Shown one piece after another: positions 43,437 to 51,081 of a DNA stretch of 64,000 nt. The translations under genes and the position numbers were made by a program. This DNA is from Sphingomonadaceae bacterium OTU29LAMAA1 (lineage in GTDB: Bacteria > Pseudomonadota > Alphaproteobacteria > Sphingomonadales > Sphingomonadaceae), in contig CP099617.1 in NCBI GenBank assembly GCA_024072375.1, forward strand, positions 3,913,001 through 3,977,000, in the 5' to 3' direction. Below the pieces are notes generated by a model that searched no databases, was not told the DNA's origin, and saw only the letters and a program-made list of their open reading frames with translations. Numbering within the stretch: position 1 is the stretch's first letter; the number at the start of each line of letters is the position of its first letter.

Positions 43437-43589
43437 TCAGCGGATCGCGAAGAATGTCCCCAATAGCAGCGCCCAGAGCATCAACGAGATGGCCAGTCCC
43501 AGGGCGACGCCGGTAAGCGGCGTCGCGCGCGACGGTCCGATATTCGATCCATTCGACCGGAGAGCAACGGTACCAGACGAGTTCGACAT
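43437..43589 (-). CDS. 50-aa single-span membrane protein
   Basis: An ORF in the gap between two plus-strand genes. AAGGAG lies 7 bases upstream of the ATG at 43589 (another ATG at 43592). The product starts MSNSSGTVALRSNGSNIG with a polar region and ends with one helix (LTGVALGLAISLMLWALLLG) and FFAIR. The ribosome site is strong. No family is recognised. Confidence 0.6.
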   Translation of the reverse strand: MSNSSGTVALRSNGSNIGPSRATPLTGVALGLAISLMLWALLLGTFFAIR

Positions 43590-43774
43590 CATCCTACTCC
43601 TTCGGCGGTTCGTTCGTCATACCGACAATTCAATATCGCATCTATGCCTTAAAAGTTCCATAATGTCGGTATCGGACATGAATGGGTTGGGGAGTCCTTT
43701 TCCGACGCTCCGTTGCGTCCGTAGCGACCCGCACCTATGTGGTGGGCAACGCCAACCAAGGGGGTGAGCCGGTC

Positions 43775-44098
43775 ATGACGGTGTTCGACGACCATAGACG
43801 CGCTGACGAAGCGCAGTTCGCCCGGGCGGAGGAAATGACGTTTCGCATCACCGCGCGGCGTAACCGTTTGTTGGGTCATTGGGCTGCCGAACAGATGGCA
43901 CTGACGCCGGAAGAGGCTGATGCCTATGCCAAGGCGGTGGTCCAGGCGGACTTCGAAGAGGCCGGTGATGAGGATGTCGTGCGCAAGTTGCTCGGTGATT
44001 TGACCGCTGCAGGGGTTGATACCAACGATGTCACCGTGCGCCGTGCGCTGGCCGAACGGGCGATCGAAGCGCGTCGCCAACTAATGCAGGCGGAATAA
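43775..44098 (+). CDS. DUF1476 protein, zeta-type F1-ATPase inhibitor
   Basis: 107 aa from the ATG at 43775, after GGGGGTGAG. The conserved start MTVFDDHRRADEAQFARAEEMTFRITARRN and the four-helix rest (LLGHWAAEQMALTPEEADAYAKAVVQADFEEAGDEDVVRKLL) match DUF1476, the zeta subunit that blocks reverse rotation of the F1FO-ATPase in Paracoccus and relatives. The N-terminal helix is the inhibitory part. The next genes are a BolA and a monothiol glutaredoxin. Confidence 0.92.
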   Translation: MTVFDDHRRADEAQFARAEEMTFRITARRNRLLGHWAAEQMALTPEEADAYAKAVVQADFEEAGDEDVVRKLLGDLTAAGVDTNDVTVRRALAERAIEARRQLMQAE

Positions 44099-44102
44099 CG
44101 CG

Positions 44103-44333
44103 ATGCCGATGGCTGCCGACGACATCGCTGCCCTGATCCGCGCTGCGATTCCCGATGCGGACGTGGAGATCACCGATCTCGCCGGCGACGGCGATCATTA
44201 TGCGGCGCGCGTGGTGTCGCCGAGTTTCGCGGGGCTGCCGCTCCGCAAGCAACATCAGGCGGTCTATGCGGCGCTGGGGCATCGCATGGGCGGCGAACTG
44301 CACGCGCTGCAATTGAAAACCGCAGCGGCTTGA
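44103..44333 (+). CDS. BolA-family protein
   Basis: 76 aa. DVEITDLAGDGDHYAARVVSPSFAGLPLRKQHQAVYAALG carries the FxG.....RH/Q pattern of BolA/IbaG proteins. These bind [2Fe-2S] clusters with monothiol glutaredoxins. Exactly such a glutaredoxin is the next gene, overlapping or almost touching. The pair likely senses or delivers Fe-S clusters. Confidence 0.92.
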   Translation: MPMAADDIAALIRAAIPDADVEITDLAGDGDHYAARVVSPSFAGLPLRKQHQAVYAALGHRMGGELHALQLKTAAA

Positions 44334-44344
44334 GGACCAGGACT

Positions 44345-44671
44345 ATGACCGACGATACAAACGCCCGCATTGATGCAGTCGTGAAGAACAACGCCGTGGT
44401 GTTGTTCATGAAGGGCAGCCCCCTGTTTCCGCAATGCGGCTTCTCCAGCCGGGCGGTGGCGATCCTCGATCATCTGAACGTCGAATATGAAAGCGTTGAC
44501 GTGTTGCAGGATCAAGGCATCCGTCAGGGCATCAAGGCCTATTCGGATTGGCCGACCATCCCGCAGTTGTATGCCAATGGCGAATTCGTCGGAGGCTCGG
44601 ATATCATGATGGAGATGTACGAGAGCGGCGAACTGGCGACCGTCCTGAAGGGCGATGCCGCCGCGGCCTGA
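44345..44671 (+). CDS. grxD: Monothiol glutaredoxin (Grx4 type)
   Basis: 108 aa from the ATG at 44345, after AGGACCAGGACT. The active site CGFS is at 31-34 (PQCGFSSRAV). VLFMKGSPLFPQ, YSDWPTIPQLYANGEFVGGSDIMMEMYESGEL are family marks, including the glutathione site. It holds a bridged [2Fe-2S] cluster with BolA, encoded just upstream. Confidence 0.96.
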   Translation: MTDDTNARIDAVVKNNAVVLFMKGSPLFPQCGFSSRAVAILDHLNVEYESVDVLQDQGIRQGIKAYSDWPTIPQLYANGEFVGGSDIMMEMYESGELATVLKGDAAAA

Positions 44672-44684
44672 TCGGTCGCCGATC

Positions 44685-45935
44685 ATGCCGCCGGATCGTG
44701 GTGGCGGGCGTGACGATCGCCCGCTGCTTATCTGCGATCTGACGCAAAGCTACTCGCCGAGTGGCGGGGGCGGTATCAGCACCTATCTGCGCGAAAAGCG
44801 CGATTATGTGCTGGCGGAGACGCCGCATCACCTGTTGCAGATCGTGCCGGGGCCTGCCGATCGCGTCACCGTCGAAGGCCGCCACATCTTCGCCGAGGTC
44901 GCGGCCGATCCGGTGCGTGGCAGTCCGAACTACCGGTTCATCCTGCGCGTGCAGGCCGTCCGATCGCTGCTGGCTCGTTATCGTCCCGACCTGATCGAAT
45001 CACTGTGCCCGTGGGTGCTGCCCTGGACAGCGATCCAGCATCGGCGTGCCTATCCCGGGACAGCGCTGATCGCGGGTTATAGAACCGACTTCCCCCATGC
45101 GCATGTCGCCCGCGTCGCGCAGTCGCTGTTCGGGCCGGCAGGCAAGTTCTTCTACTGGCTCAGCCTCGGCTATACCGAAATCACCTATCGTGAGTTCGAC
45201 TACGTCTACACGCTGGGCGAGGATGCGCGCGATACGCTGCGCCGACGCAGGATCACGCGCACGGAGGTATTGTCGCTGGGCGTCGATACGGCGATGTTCC
45301 ACCCGTCGCGGCGGGATGCGACCTATCGCGCGGAGCTTGGCCTGCCGGGCACGGGGCCGTTGCTGGCCTATGCCGGGCGCATCGACAACGAGAAGCGGGC
45401 GGACCGGCTGATCGCGATGATGCGCCTGCTGCCGCCCGCGTTCGGTGCTGCGCTGGTGATGATCGGCGACGGCAAGCTGCGAGGTCAACTGGAACGGGAG
45501 GCAGCGGATGTGCCGGTCGCCTTCGTCGGATTCGAAACCGATCGCGCGCGTCTGGCACGGGCGCTTGCGTCGTCGGATCTCTACGTATCGGCAATGGCGG
45601 ACGAGACGTTCGGTGTTTCGATCATCGAAGCGCAGGCGGCGGGACTGCCGGTGGTCGGCGTCGCGAGCGGAGCGATGCCGGCGCGGATACCAGCAGGGTT
45701 GGGATTGCTCGGGCCAGTGGATGATATCGAGGCGATGGCCGCCAACGTAATACGTCTTTGGCAGGACGATCGCCGTGCGATGCGCGCGTCCGCACGGGCG
45801 CATGTCGAGGCGCACTTCAGTTGGTCGCGGACGTTCGCGCATCTGTTCGGCACGATCTATCCCAAAGCGCTAGAGCGTGCCCGCATGCGGGCCGGGTCGC
45901 AGCGTCCGATGCTATGGCCGGCGCGGACGGGCTGA
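44685..45935 (+). CDS. Family 4 glycosyltransferase
   Basis: 416 aa from the ATG at 44685; an ATG at 44655 would overlap grxD by 17 bases and has a site that is too close. The GT-B fold: an N-terminal half with DLTQSYSPSGGGGISTYLREK, then LAYAGRIDNEKRADRLIAMM, and the nucleotide-sugar Ex7E motif ETFGVSIIEAQAAGLPVVGV. It probably adds a hexose to a lipid or polysaccharide. The acceptor is unknown and no glycan cluster is near. Confidence 0.9.
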   Translation: MPPDRGGGRDDRPLLICDLTQSYSPSGGGGISTYLREKRDYVLAETPHHLLQIVPGPADRVTVEGRHIFAEVAADPVRGSPNYRFILRVQAVRSLLARYRPDLIESLCPWVLPWTAIQHRRAYPGTALIAGYRTDFPHAHVARVAQSLFGPAGKFFYWLSLGYTEITYREFDYVYTLGEDARDTLRRRRITRTEVLSLGVDTAMFHPSRRDATYRAELGLPGTGPLLAYAGRIDNEKRADRLIAMMRLLPPAFGAALVMIGDGKLRGQLEREAADVPVAFVGFETDRARLARALASSDLYVSAMADETFGVSIIEAQAAGLPVVGVASGAMPARIPAGLGLLGPVDDIEAMAANVIRLWQDDRRAMRASARAHVEAHFSWSRTFAHLFGTIYPKALERARMRAGSQRPMLWPARTG

Positions 45936-46172
45936 AGCCGGGTGCGGGTGGATCCGCGCGAGATCGGGATAGCGACGGACCCACCCTGCTGAAGCGTCGA
46001 AGCGCTCGGCTACCCGAAGAGTTAGCAGGGAACGTGCCAAATCAATAACTTCGCGGAACGTCGAATTCTCGATGGTTAACGGCATCGGGTGTGAGCGTAG
46101 GAGTGTAAAGCTTCTCGACACTCGATCGGTATTGCGAGCACACCGCAACGGTTGTCGTTCCATCGTCCCTCT

Positions 46173-46226
46173 TGACTACGGCCGTAATCAATACGATTAC
46201 AGCTGTAATTGACGAGGGAGCGACAC
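46173..46226 (+). promoter_or_regulatory. BlaI-type operator and promoter of the blaI/M56 operon
   Basis: ATTACAGCTGTAAT at 46196-46209 is a perfect dyad with the TACA-N2-TGTA core bound by BlaI/MecI/CopY repressors. A second dyad, TACGGCCGTA, at 46177-46186 lies 21 bp away centre to centre, about two helical turns. TTGACT at 46173-46178 may be the -35 box. The -10 is not clear (GATTAC at 46195 or a shifted one). The layout fits autorepression. GAGGGAG lies upstream of the GTG at 46227. Confidence 0.75.
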
Positions 46227-46595
46227 GTGGCCGAACGAATCAGCGATGCCGAGCATGCGGTCATGGAGGTGCTCTGGGATGAGGCGCCGCTCACGGCGCA
46301 GGATGTCGCCGAGCGGGTTGATCCGGGCCGCGGGTGGAGCGCTAACACGGTCAAAACGTTGCTCGGCCGATTGCTCGCCAAATCGGCGATCGCGCATCAG
46401 GAGGATGGGCGCCGTTACCTCTACCGGCCACTCGTCGCCCGCGGCGATTACGTTTCGGGCGAATCGAAGCGCCTGATTGACCGGCTGTTCGGCGGCAAGC
46501 TGACCCCACTGGTCGCGCATCTGGCCGAACGCGACGAACTCACCGCGCAGGATATCGCCGAGATCGAGGCGCTGCTGAAGGATCTGAAACAATGA
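46227..46595 (+). CDS. BlaI/MecI/CopY-family repressor
   Basis: 122 aa from a GTG at 46227 that follows GAGGGAG. The winged helix reads ISDAEHAVMEVLWDEAPLTAQDVAERV, then WSANTVKTLLGRLLAKSAIAHQEDGRRYLYRPLV, and the C-terminal helix has a dimer role. These repressors are cleaved or released when a membrane M56 protease senses a signal. The gene is followed by one with ATGA overlap. The target is very probably its own operator. Confidence 0.93.
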   Translation: MAERISDAEHAVMEVLWDEAPLTAQDVAERVDPGRGWSANTVKTLLGRLLAKSAIAHQEDGRRYLYRPLVARGDYVSGESKRLIDRLFGGKLTPLVAHLAERDELTAQDIAEIEALLKDLKQ

Positions 46596-48127
46596 GCGGC
46601 TGGCTGGCCGGTACCAATGCGGCCGGGTGGCTGGTCGAGGCGCTGATCGCCTCGACCGTCCTGATGGTGCTGGTGATGCTGATGCGCGGTCCGGTACGCA
46701 ACACTTTCGGCCCGCAGGTCGGTTATGCGCTTTGGGCGCTGCCGGTGCTGCGGCTGCTGCTGCCGCCCTTGCCCGATGCTTGGCGGCAAGCCGCCGTCAC
46801 CCCGGTCTCGCAGGCGAGCGAGACACTGACGATCTTCGTCGTCGAGGGCAGCGCGACCGGGACGGCGACCGCTGCGTCCGGGCTGTCGATCGGCCTCATC
46901 GTCGGCGGATTATGGGCGCTGGGAGCGCTGGGCTTCCTACTCTGGCATCTCACCAGCCATACCCGTTTCTGCCGGCGCCTGCTCGGCTCCGCCGCGGCGG
47001 TCGAGGAAGTGCGGGGCGTGCACGTCATCGCCAGCGATGTCGCGACCGGGCCGCTCGCGTTCGGCGTGCTGCGCCGGTATGTCGCCTTTCCGCTCGATTT
47101 CGCCGATCGCTACGACGCCGATGAGCGTGAGCTGGCCCTGGAGCATGAGATCGGCCACCATCAGCGCGGCGACCTGATCGCGAACTGGGTCGCGCTCGCC
47201 GTGCTGGCGATCCATTGGTTCAATCCGATTGCCTGGCGCGCCTTCCGCGCTTTCCGTGCCGATCAGGAACTCGCCAATGACGCCCGTGTGCTGGCCGGCC
47301 GATCGACGATCGATCGTCACGCCTACGCCTGTGCAATCGTCAAGGCGGCGCACGGCGGCGCGGTGTCCGCGGCTTGCCACCTTCATACCATCGATGATCT
47401 GAAAGGGAGAATACGGATGCTATCCACCTCGCCACGCTCGCGTCGTCGCCTCGCCGCTGGAGGCGCGCTCGTCTCCGCTCTCGTCCTCGCCGGTCTTGGG
47501 CTGACTGCCTCCGGCACCAGCGCGGCCGCCGCGCTAGGCGGCCGGGTCGGTGAGACGCTGGGCGTAGACATGCAGGCCGTACCGCCCGCACCGCCGGCGC
47601 CGCCGCTGCCGAACGGCGTCGCCGCACCGCAACCGCTCGAAGCACCGCAGCCGCCCGTCGCCGCCAAATCGCCAAAGCGCATCGTCGTCAATCGCGTCGG
47701 CAAGGATGGCAAGGTCAACACCTATACATCCGCGCCCGACGGGACGTTCGACGACGAGGCAATCCAGCAAATGGTCGATCGCTCGCTGAAGATGGCGCCC
47801 GAAGTCACCGAACGCAGCTGCACCAACGGCAGAGATGGCGGCCCCAAGGAGATCGTTGTTCACGCGACAAAGGGCGAGAAGCGCACGATGGTGATCTGCA
47901 CCAATCGGATCGAGAGTATGGTGTCCGCCGGGGGCGCCGCCGCGGTGAACGTCGAACAGATCCGACGCAATGCGATGGAGACCGCCCTCGCTAGCGTGCA
48001 GGCATCGCGTGCCAGCATTGCCGGCAACCGCGACATGAACGATGCGGACCGCAAGGAGGCACTCGCCGAGATGGACGCGGCCGTCGCCGAGCTGCGCACC
48101 GAAATGGCGTCGCCCGACAAGGATTGA
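46592..48127 (+). CDS. BlaR1-like M56 zinc metalloprotease with novel periplasmic part
   Basis: 511 aa. The N-terminal membrane block (helices near residues 12-32, 45-60, 98-120) is followed by the zinc site His185-Glu186-x2-His189 (LEHEIGHHQRGD) and Glu226 (DQELAND), then another helix near 295-320. In BlaR1 a penicillin-binding sensor follows. Here residues 330-511 are instead proline-rich (PPAPPAPPLP), followed by a domain with Cys pairs (ERSCTNG, MVICTNR) and a helical end rich in Ala and Arg. It has no SxxK motif. The signal it senses is therefore unknown. It is coupled to blaI by ATGA. Confidence 0.88.
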   Translation: MSGWLAGTNAAGWLVEALIASTVLMVLVMLMRGPVRNTFGPQVGYALWALPVLRLLLPPLPDAWRQAAVTPVSQASETLTIFVVEGSATGTATAASGLSIGLIVGGLWALGALGFLLWHLTSHTRFCRRLLGSAAAVEEVRGVHVIASDVATGPLAFGVLRRYVAFPLDFADRYDADERELALEHEIGHHQRGDLIANWVALAVLAIHWFNPIAWRAFRAFRADQELANDARVLAGRSTIDRHAYACAIVKAAHGGAVSAACHLHTIDDLKGRIRMLSTSPRSRRRLAAGGALVSALVLAGLGLTASGTSAAAALGGRVGETLGVDMQAVPPAPPAPPLPNGVAAPQPLEAPQPPVAAKSPKRIVVNRVGKDGKVNTYTSAPDGTFDDEAIQQMVDRSLKMAPEVTERSCTNGRDGGPKEIVVHATKGEKRTMVICTNRIESMVSAGGAAAVNVEQIRRNAMETALASVQASRASIAGNRDMNDADRKEALAEMDAAVAELRTEMASPDKD

Positions 48128-48222
48128 TCCCGATCCGTTCGGTCCCGCGCGCGACCTCTCCTGCCATGCGCGGGGGAGGTCGCCCCTTGCGTTGCAGCAC
48201 GCATCGCGCCACATCGGTGACG

Positions 48223-49080
48223 ATGGCTGAGCATCCGACCGGTATCCCGATCCAGCTCGAGCCGCTCGTCTCACGGGTGCTCGCGACCAATCCCTCGCCG
48301 TACACCAACGGTGGTACGCAGACCCACGTCGTCGGCACGTGCGATCTGGCCGTAATCGATCCCGGCCCCGCAGACGATGTACATATCGAGGCGCTGATGC
48401 GGGTCATCAACGGCCGCCCGGTACGCGCGATCGTGGTCACCCATCATCACCGCGATCACAGTCCCGGCAGCCGGTTGCTCGCCGCAGCCACCGGCGCGCC
48501 GATCGTCGGCGCCGCGCCCGGCCACATCGTCAGCGACAGCCCGCGTCTGGATGCGGCATTTGACATGGACTATACGCCCGACCGTATCCTGACGGAAGGC
48601 GACAGCGTCGCGGGTGACGGCTGGACGTTGGAAGCGGTCGCCACGCCCGGTCACACCTCCAATCATCTCGCCTTCGCGCTGCCGGAAACAAAGGCGCTGT
48701 TTTCGGGCGATCATGTGATGGGATGGGCGACGAGCGTGATCTCACCGCCTGACGGCGACATGGGGCAGTATATGGCGAGCCTCGACAAGCTATTGGGGCG
48801 CGATGACCGGATCTATTATCCCGGACACGGCGAGGCGGTGGAGAACCCGCAGCGACTGGTCCGCGGCATGCTCGGGCATCGCAGGCAGCGCGAGGGGCAG
48901 ATCCTTCGCCTGCTGCGCCAGGCCCCGTTGCACCTCGGCCCGATTACTGCGCGCATGTACGTCGGGCTCGACCCGCGGTTGATCCCGGCGGCGGAGCGAT
49001 CGGTACTGGCGCATCTGTACGACCTGCGCGGGCGCGGCATGGTCGATGAGGAGGACGACACATGGCGGACGGCGGCGTGA
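48223..49080 (+). CDS. MBL-fold hydrolase, LACTB2-like
   Basis: 285 aa from the ATG at 48223, 95 bases after the M56 gene. Zinc ligands are His74, His76, Asp78 and His79 (THHHRDHS), His144 (PGHTSNH), Asp163 (SGDH) and a late His (YYPGHGE). The C-terminal winged helix (HRRQREGQILRLLRQAPLHLGPITARMYVGL and the rest) is of the BLACT_WH type. This makes it closer to LACTB2-like hydrolases and nucleases than to class B beta-lactamases. It ends by overlapping the DUF4230 gene. Confidence 0.87.
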   Translation: MAEHPTGIPIQLEPLVSRVLATNPSPYTNGGTQTHVVGTCDLAVIDPGPADDVHIEALMRVINGRPVRAIVVTHHHRDHSPGSRLLAAATGAPIVGAAPGHIVSDSPRLDAAFDMDYTPDRILTEGDSVAGDGWTLEAVATPGHTSNHLAFALPETKALFSGDHVMGWATSVISPPDGDMGQYMASLDKLLGRDDRIYYPGHGEAVENPQRLVRGMLGHRRQREGQILRLLRQAPLHLGPITARMYVGLDPRLIPAAERSVLAHLYDLRGRGMVDEEDDTWRTAA

Positions 49081-49805
49081 ACGACCCTGCTCCCGCATCG
49101 GTCCCGTCTGCGCGCGGTGCGACCGGATCGTTTCTCGGCAAGGCGGTCGGCGTCATCATCCTGCTGGGCCTTGCGTTCCTGATCGGATTGTGGGGCGTGC
49201 AGCGGTATGTCGAGCGCCGCCTGTCGCCCGATCCGACCACCGTCGCCAGCGCGAGTCTTGAGGGACTGCGCGAACAGAACCGTCTTTCGGCTTTCGCCGC
49301 CCGTTTCGTGGCGGTGACGACATCGCGGCAGTCGCAACTCGGGCTGTCGACGGAAAAGACGCTGATCATGCCCGGTATGGTCCGCTACGAAGTCGATCTC
49401 GGCAAATTGACGCAACGCGACGTCGCGTGGAATGCCGAAACGCGGACACTGTCGGTCAGGCTGCCGCCGATCGAGCTGGACGGACCACAGGTCGATATGA
49501 CGGCGATACGCGAATATGGCACCGGCGGCATCCTTTCGCGGCTGACCGATGCGGACAGCCGGCTTGATGCCGCCAACCGGCGCGCGGGGCAGGCGGAGCT
49601 GGTCCGTCAGGCCCGCGACGCGACGCCGATGAAGCTTGCCCGGGACGCGACGCGTCGTGCCGTGGAAAGCAGTTTCGCGATGCCCCTGCGCGCGGCCGGG
49701 ATCGATGCGAACGTCAAGGTGAGCTTCGCCGGAGACCCGGTTTCATCGACCGAACGCTGGGACACCAGCCGCTCGCTGGAAGAGGTGCTCGGCAACACGC
49801 GTTGA
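49062..49805 (+). CDS. DUF4230 membrane-anchored protein
   Basis: 247 aa from the ATG at 49062, with GGAGG at 7 bases. It overlaps the MBL gene by 19 bases. A membrane helix lies at about 25-46 (GKAVGVIILLGLAFLIGLWG), then a periplasmic region with TEKTLIMPGMVRYEVDLGKLTQRDVAWNAETRTLSVRLPPIELDGPQVD, the DUF4230 pattern. The end (KLARDATRRAVESSFAMPLRAAGIDANVKVSF) is also typical. The role of the family is unknown. Confidence 0.85.
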   Translation: MADGGVNDPAPASVPSARGATGSFLGKAVGVIILLGLAFLIGLWGVQRYVERRLSPDPTTVASASLEGLREQNRLSAFAARFVAVTTSRQSQLGLSTEKTLIMPGMVRYEVDLGKLTQRDVAWNAETRTLSVRLPPIELDGPQVDMTAIREYGTGGILSRLTDADSRLDAANRRAGQAELVRQARDATPMKLARDATRRAVESSFAMPLRAAGIDANVKVSFAGDPVSSTERWDTSRSLEEVLGNTR

Positions 49806-49837
49806 GGGCGACGCGAAGTTCGCCTAACAGGGGTATC

Positions 49838-50845
49838 ATGGAACTGACCAAAAGCTTCGCGGGGCTCGACCTTCGCGCCGAGATCGAGCGCCTTCGCAAG
49901 GATCGCAACGCCGTCATTCTTGCGCATTATTACCAGAAGCCGGAATTGCAGGACCTGGCGGACTATGTCGGCGACAGTCTCGACCTCAGCCGCAAGGCGC
50001 AGGCGACCGACGCGGACGTCATCGCATTTTGTGGTGTGCGCTTCATGGCGGAGACGGCGAAGATCCTCAGCCCTGACAAGATCGTCGTCCTGCCCGATAT
50101 GGATGCCGGCTGTTCGCTGGAAGACAGTTGTCCGCCCGATCAGTTCGCCGCGTTCCGTGCCGCGCATCCTGACCATATCGCGCTGACGTACATCAACTGC
50201 TCGACCGAGGTGAAGGCGCTCAGCGACATCATCGTCACCTCGTCGTCGGCGGAGACGATCCTGGCGCAGTTGCCGCGCGATCAGAAGATCATCTTCGGGC
50301 CCGACCGCAACCTCGGGGGGTATCTTCAGCGCAAGACCGGGCGCGAGATGTTGCTCTGGCCGGGCGTGTGCATCGTGCACGAGGCGTTCAGCGAGACGGA
50401 GTTGCTGAAGCTGAAGGCGCAGCACCCGGGCGCGCCGGTCGCCGCGCATCCCGAATGTCCGGCGGTGATCCTCGATCACGCCGATTACGTCGGATCGACA
50501 CGTGGTATCCTTGAATTCGCCAATGCCATGCCGGGCGATACCCTGATCGTCGCGACCGAACCGCACATCATCCACCAGATGGAAAAGGCGATGCCGACCA
50601 AGCGCTTCATCGGCGCTCCGGGAGCGGACGGCAATTGCAACTGCAACATCTGCCCATACATGGCGCTTAATACATTGGAAAAGCTGTATGTCGCGTTGCG
50701 GGATCTGCAGCCGCGGATCGAGATCGAGGAATCGTTGCGGCTGAAGGCAAAAACGAGCCTGGATGCGATGCTCGCCATGGCATCAACGACGGTAGGGCAG
50801 GGCGATCTCGGACCCCGGACCGCGGTGCCGGTTACCGGCGACTGA
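49838..50845 (+). CDS. nadA: Quinolinate synthase
   Basis: 335 aa from the ATG at 49838, after AGGGG. NadA condenses iminoaspartate with DHAP into quinolinate using a [4Fe-4S] cluster. Markers: VILAHYYQKPELQDLADYVGDSLDLSRKAQ, GVRFMAETAKILSP, DMDAGCSLEDSCP (Cys ligand), AHPECP, and NCNCNICPYM. It is followed by nadC with a 236-base gap that holds an ORF on the other strand. No nadB is nearby. Confidence 0.96.
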   Translation: MELTKSFAGLDLRAEIERLRKDRNAVILAHYYQKPELQDLADYVGDSLDLSRKAQATDADVIAFCGVRFMAETAKILSPDKIVVLPDMDAGCSLEDSCPPDQFAAFRAAHPDHIALTYINCSTEVKALSDIIVTSSSAETILAQLPRDQKIIFGPDRNLGGYLQRKTGREMLLWPGVCIVHEAFSETELLKLKAQHPGAPVAAHPECPAVILDHADYVGSTRGILEFANAMPGDTLIVATEPHIIHQMEKAMPTKRFIGAPGADGNCNCNICPYMALNTLEKLYVALRDLQPRIEIEESLRLKAKTSLDAMLAMASTTVGQGDLGPRTAVPVTGD

Positions 50846-50848
50846 TCG

Positions 50849-50998
50849 TCAATGCGCGGGCGTTATATCCGACGTGGCAAGCAGGTTGCGCGCTTCGTCG
50901 ATATGGATCGCGACCATCGTCATGTCGAGGTCGTCCGCCAGCCGCAACGCAGTGGTCAACAGGCGATCCAGCTCCGTCATCGCCGCACGCTTATCCAT
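50849..50998 (-). CDS. 49-aa helical protein in the nadA-nadC gap
   Basis: A minus-strand ORF of good codon use: MDKRAAMTELDRLLTTALRL, then ADDLDMTMVAIHIDEARNLL and ATSDITPAH. The sequence looks like a small helical regulator (amphipathic, with a VAIHIDEA pattern as in several short proteins of sphingomonads). It starts with ATG at 50998 with only a weak ribosome site upstream. It opposes nadA and nadC. Confidence 0.5.
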   Translation of the reverse strand: MDKRAAMTELDRLLTTALRLADDLDMTMVAIHIDEARNLLATSDITPAH

Positions 50999-51081
50999 AT
51001 TCGTATGTCCCACCCCGATTTGGACGCCAAACCGATGATCACACCATTCGTTCCGTCGATTCGCGACATGGTATACGAATA

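Noticed and set aside
46592..48127. Reading the M56 gene as a beta-lactam resistance sensor
   Set aside because: The C-terminal part lacks SxxK and other penicillin-binding motifs, and no beta-lactamase follows.
48223..49080. Class B beta-lactamase
   Set aside because: The zinc motif is shared by the whole MBL fold. The C-terminal winged helix and the overall pattern fit LACTB2-like hydrolases.
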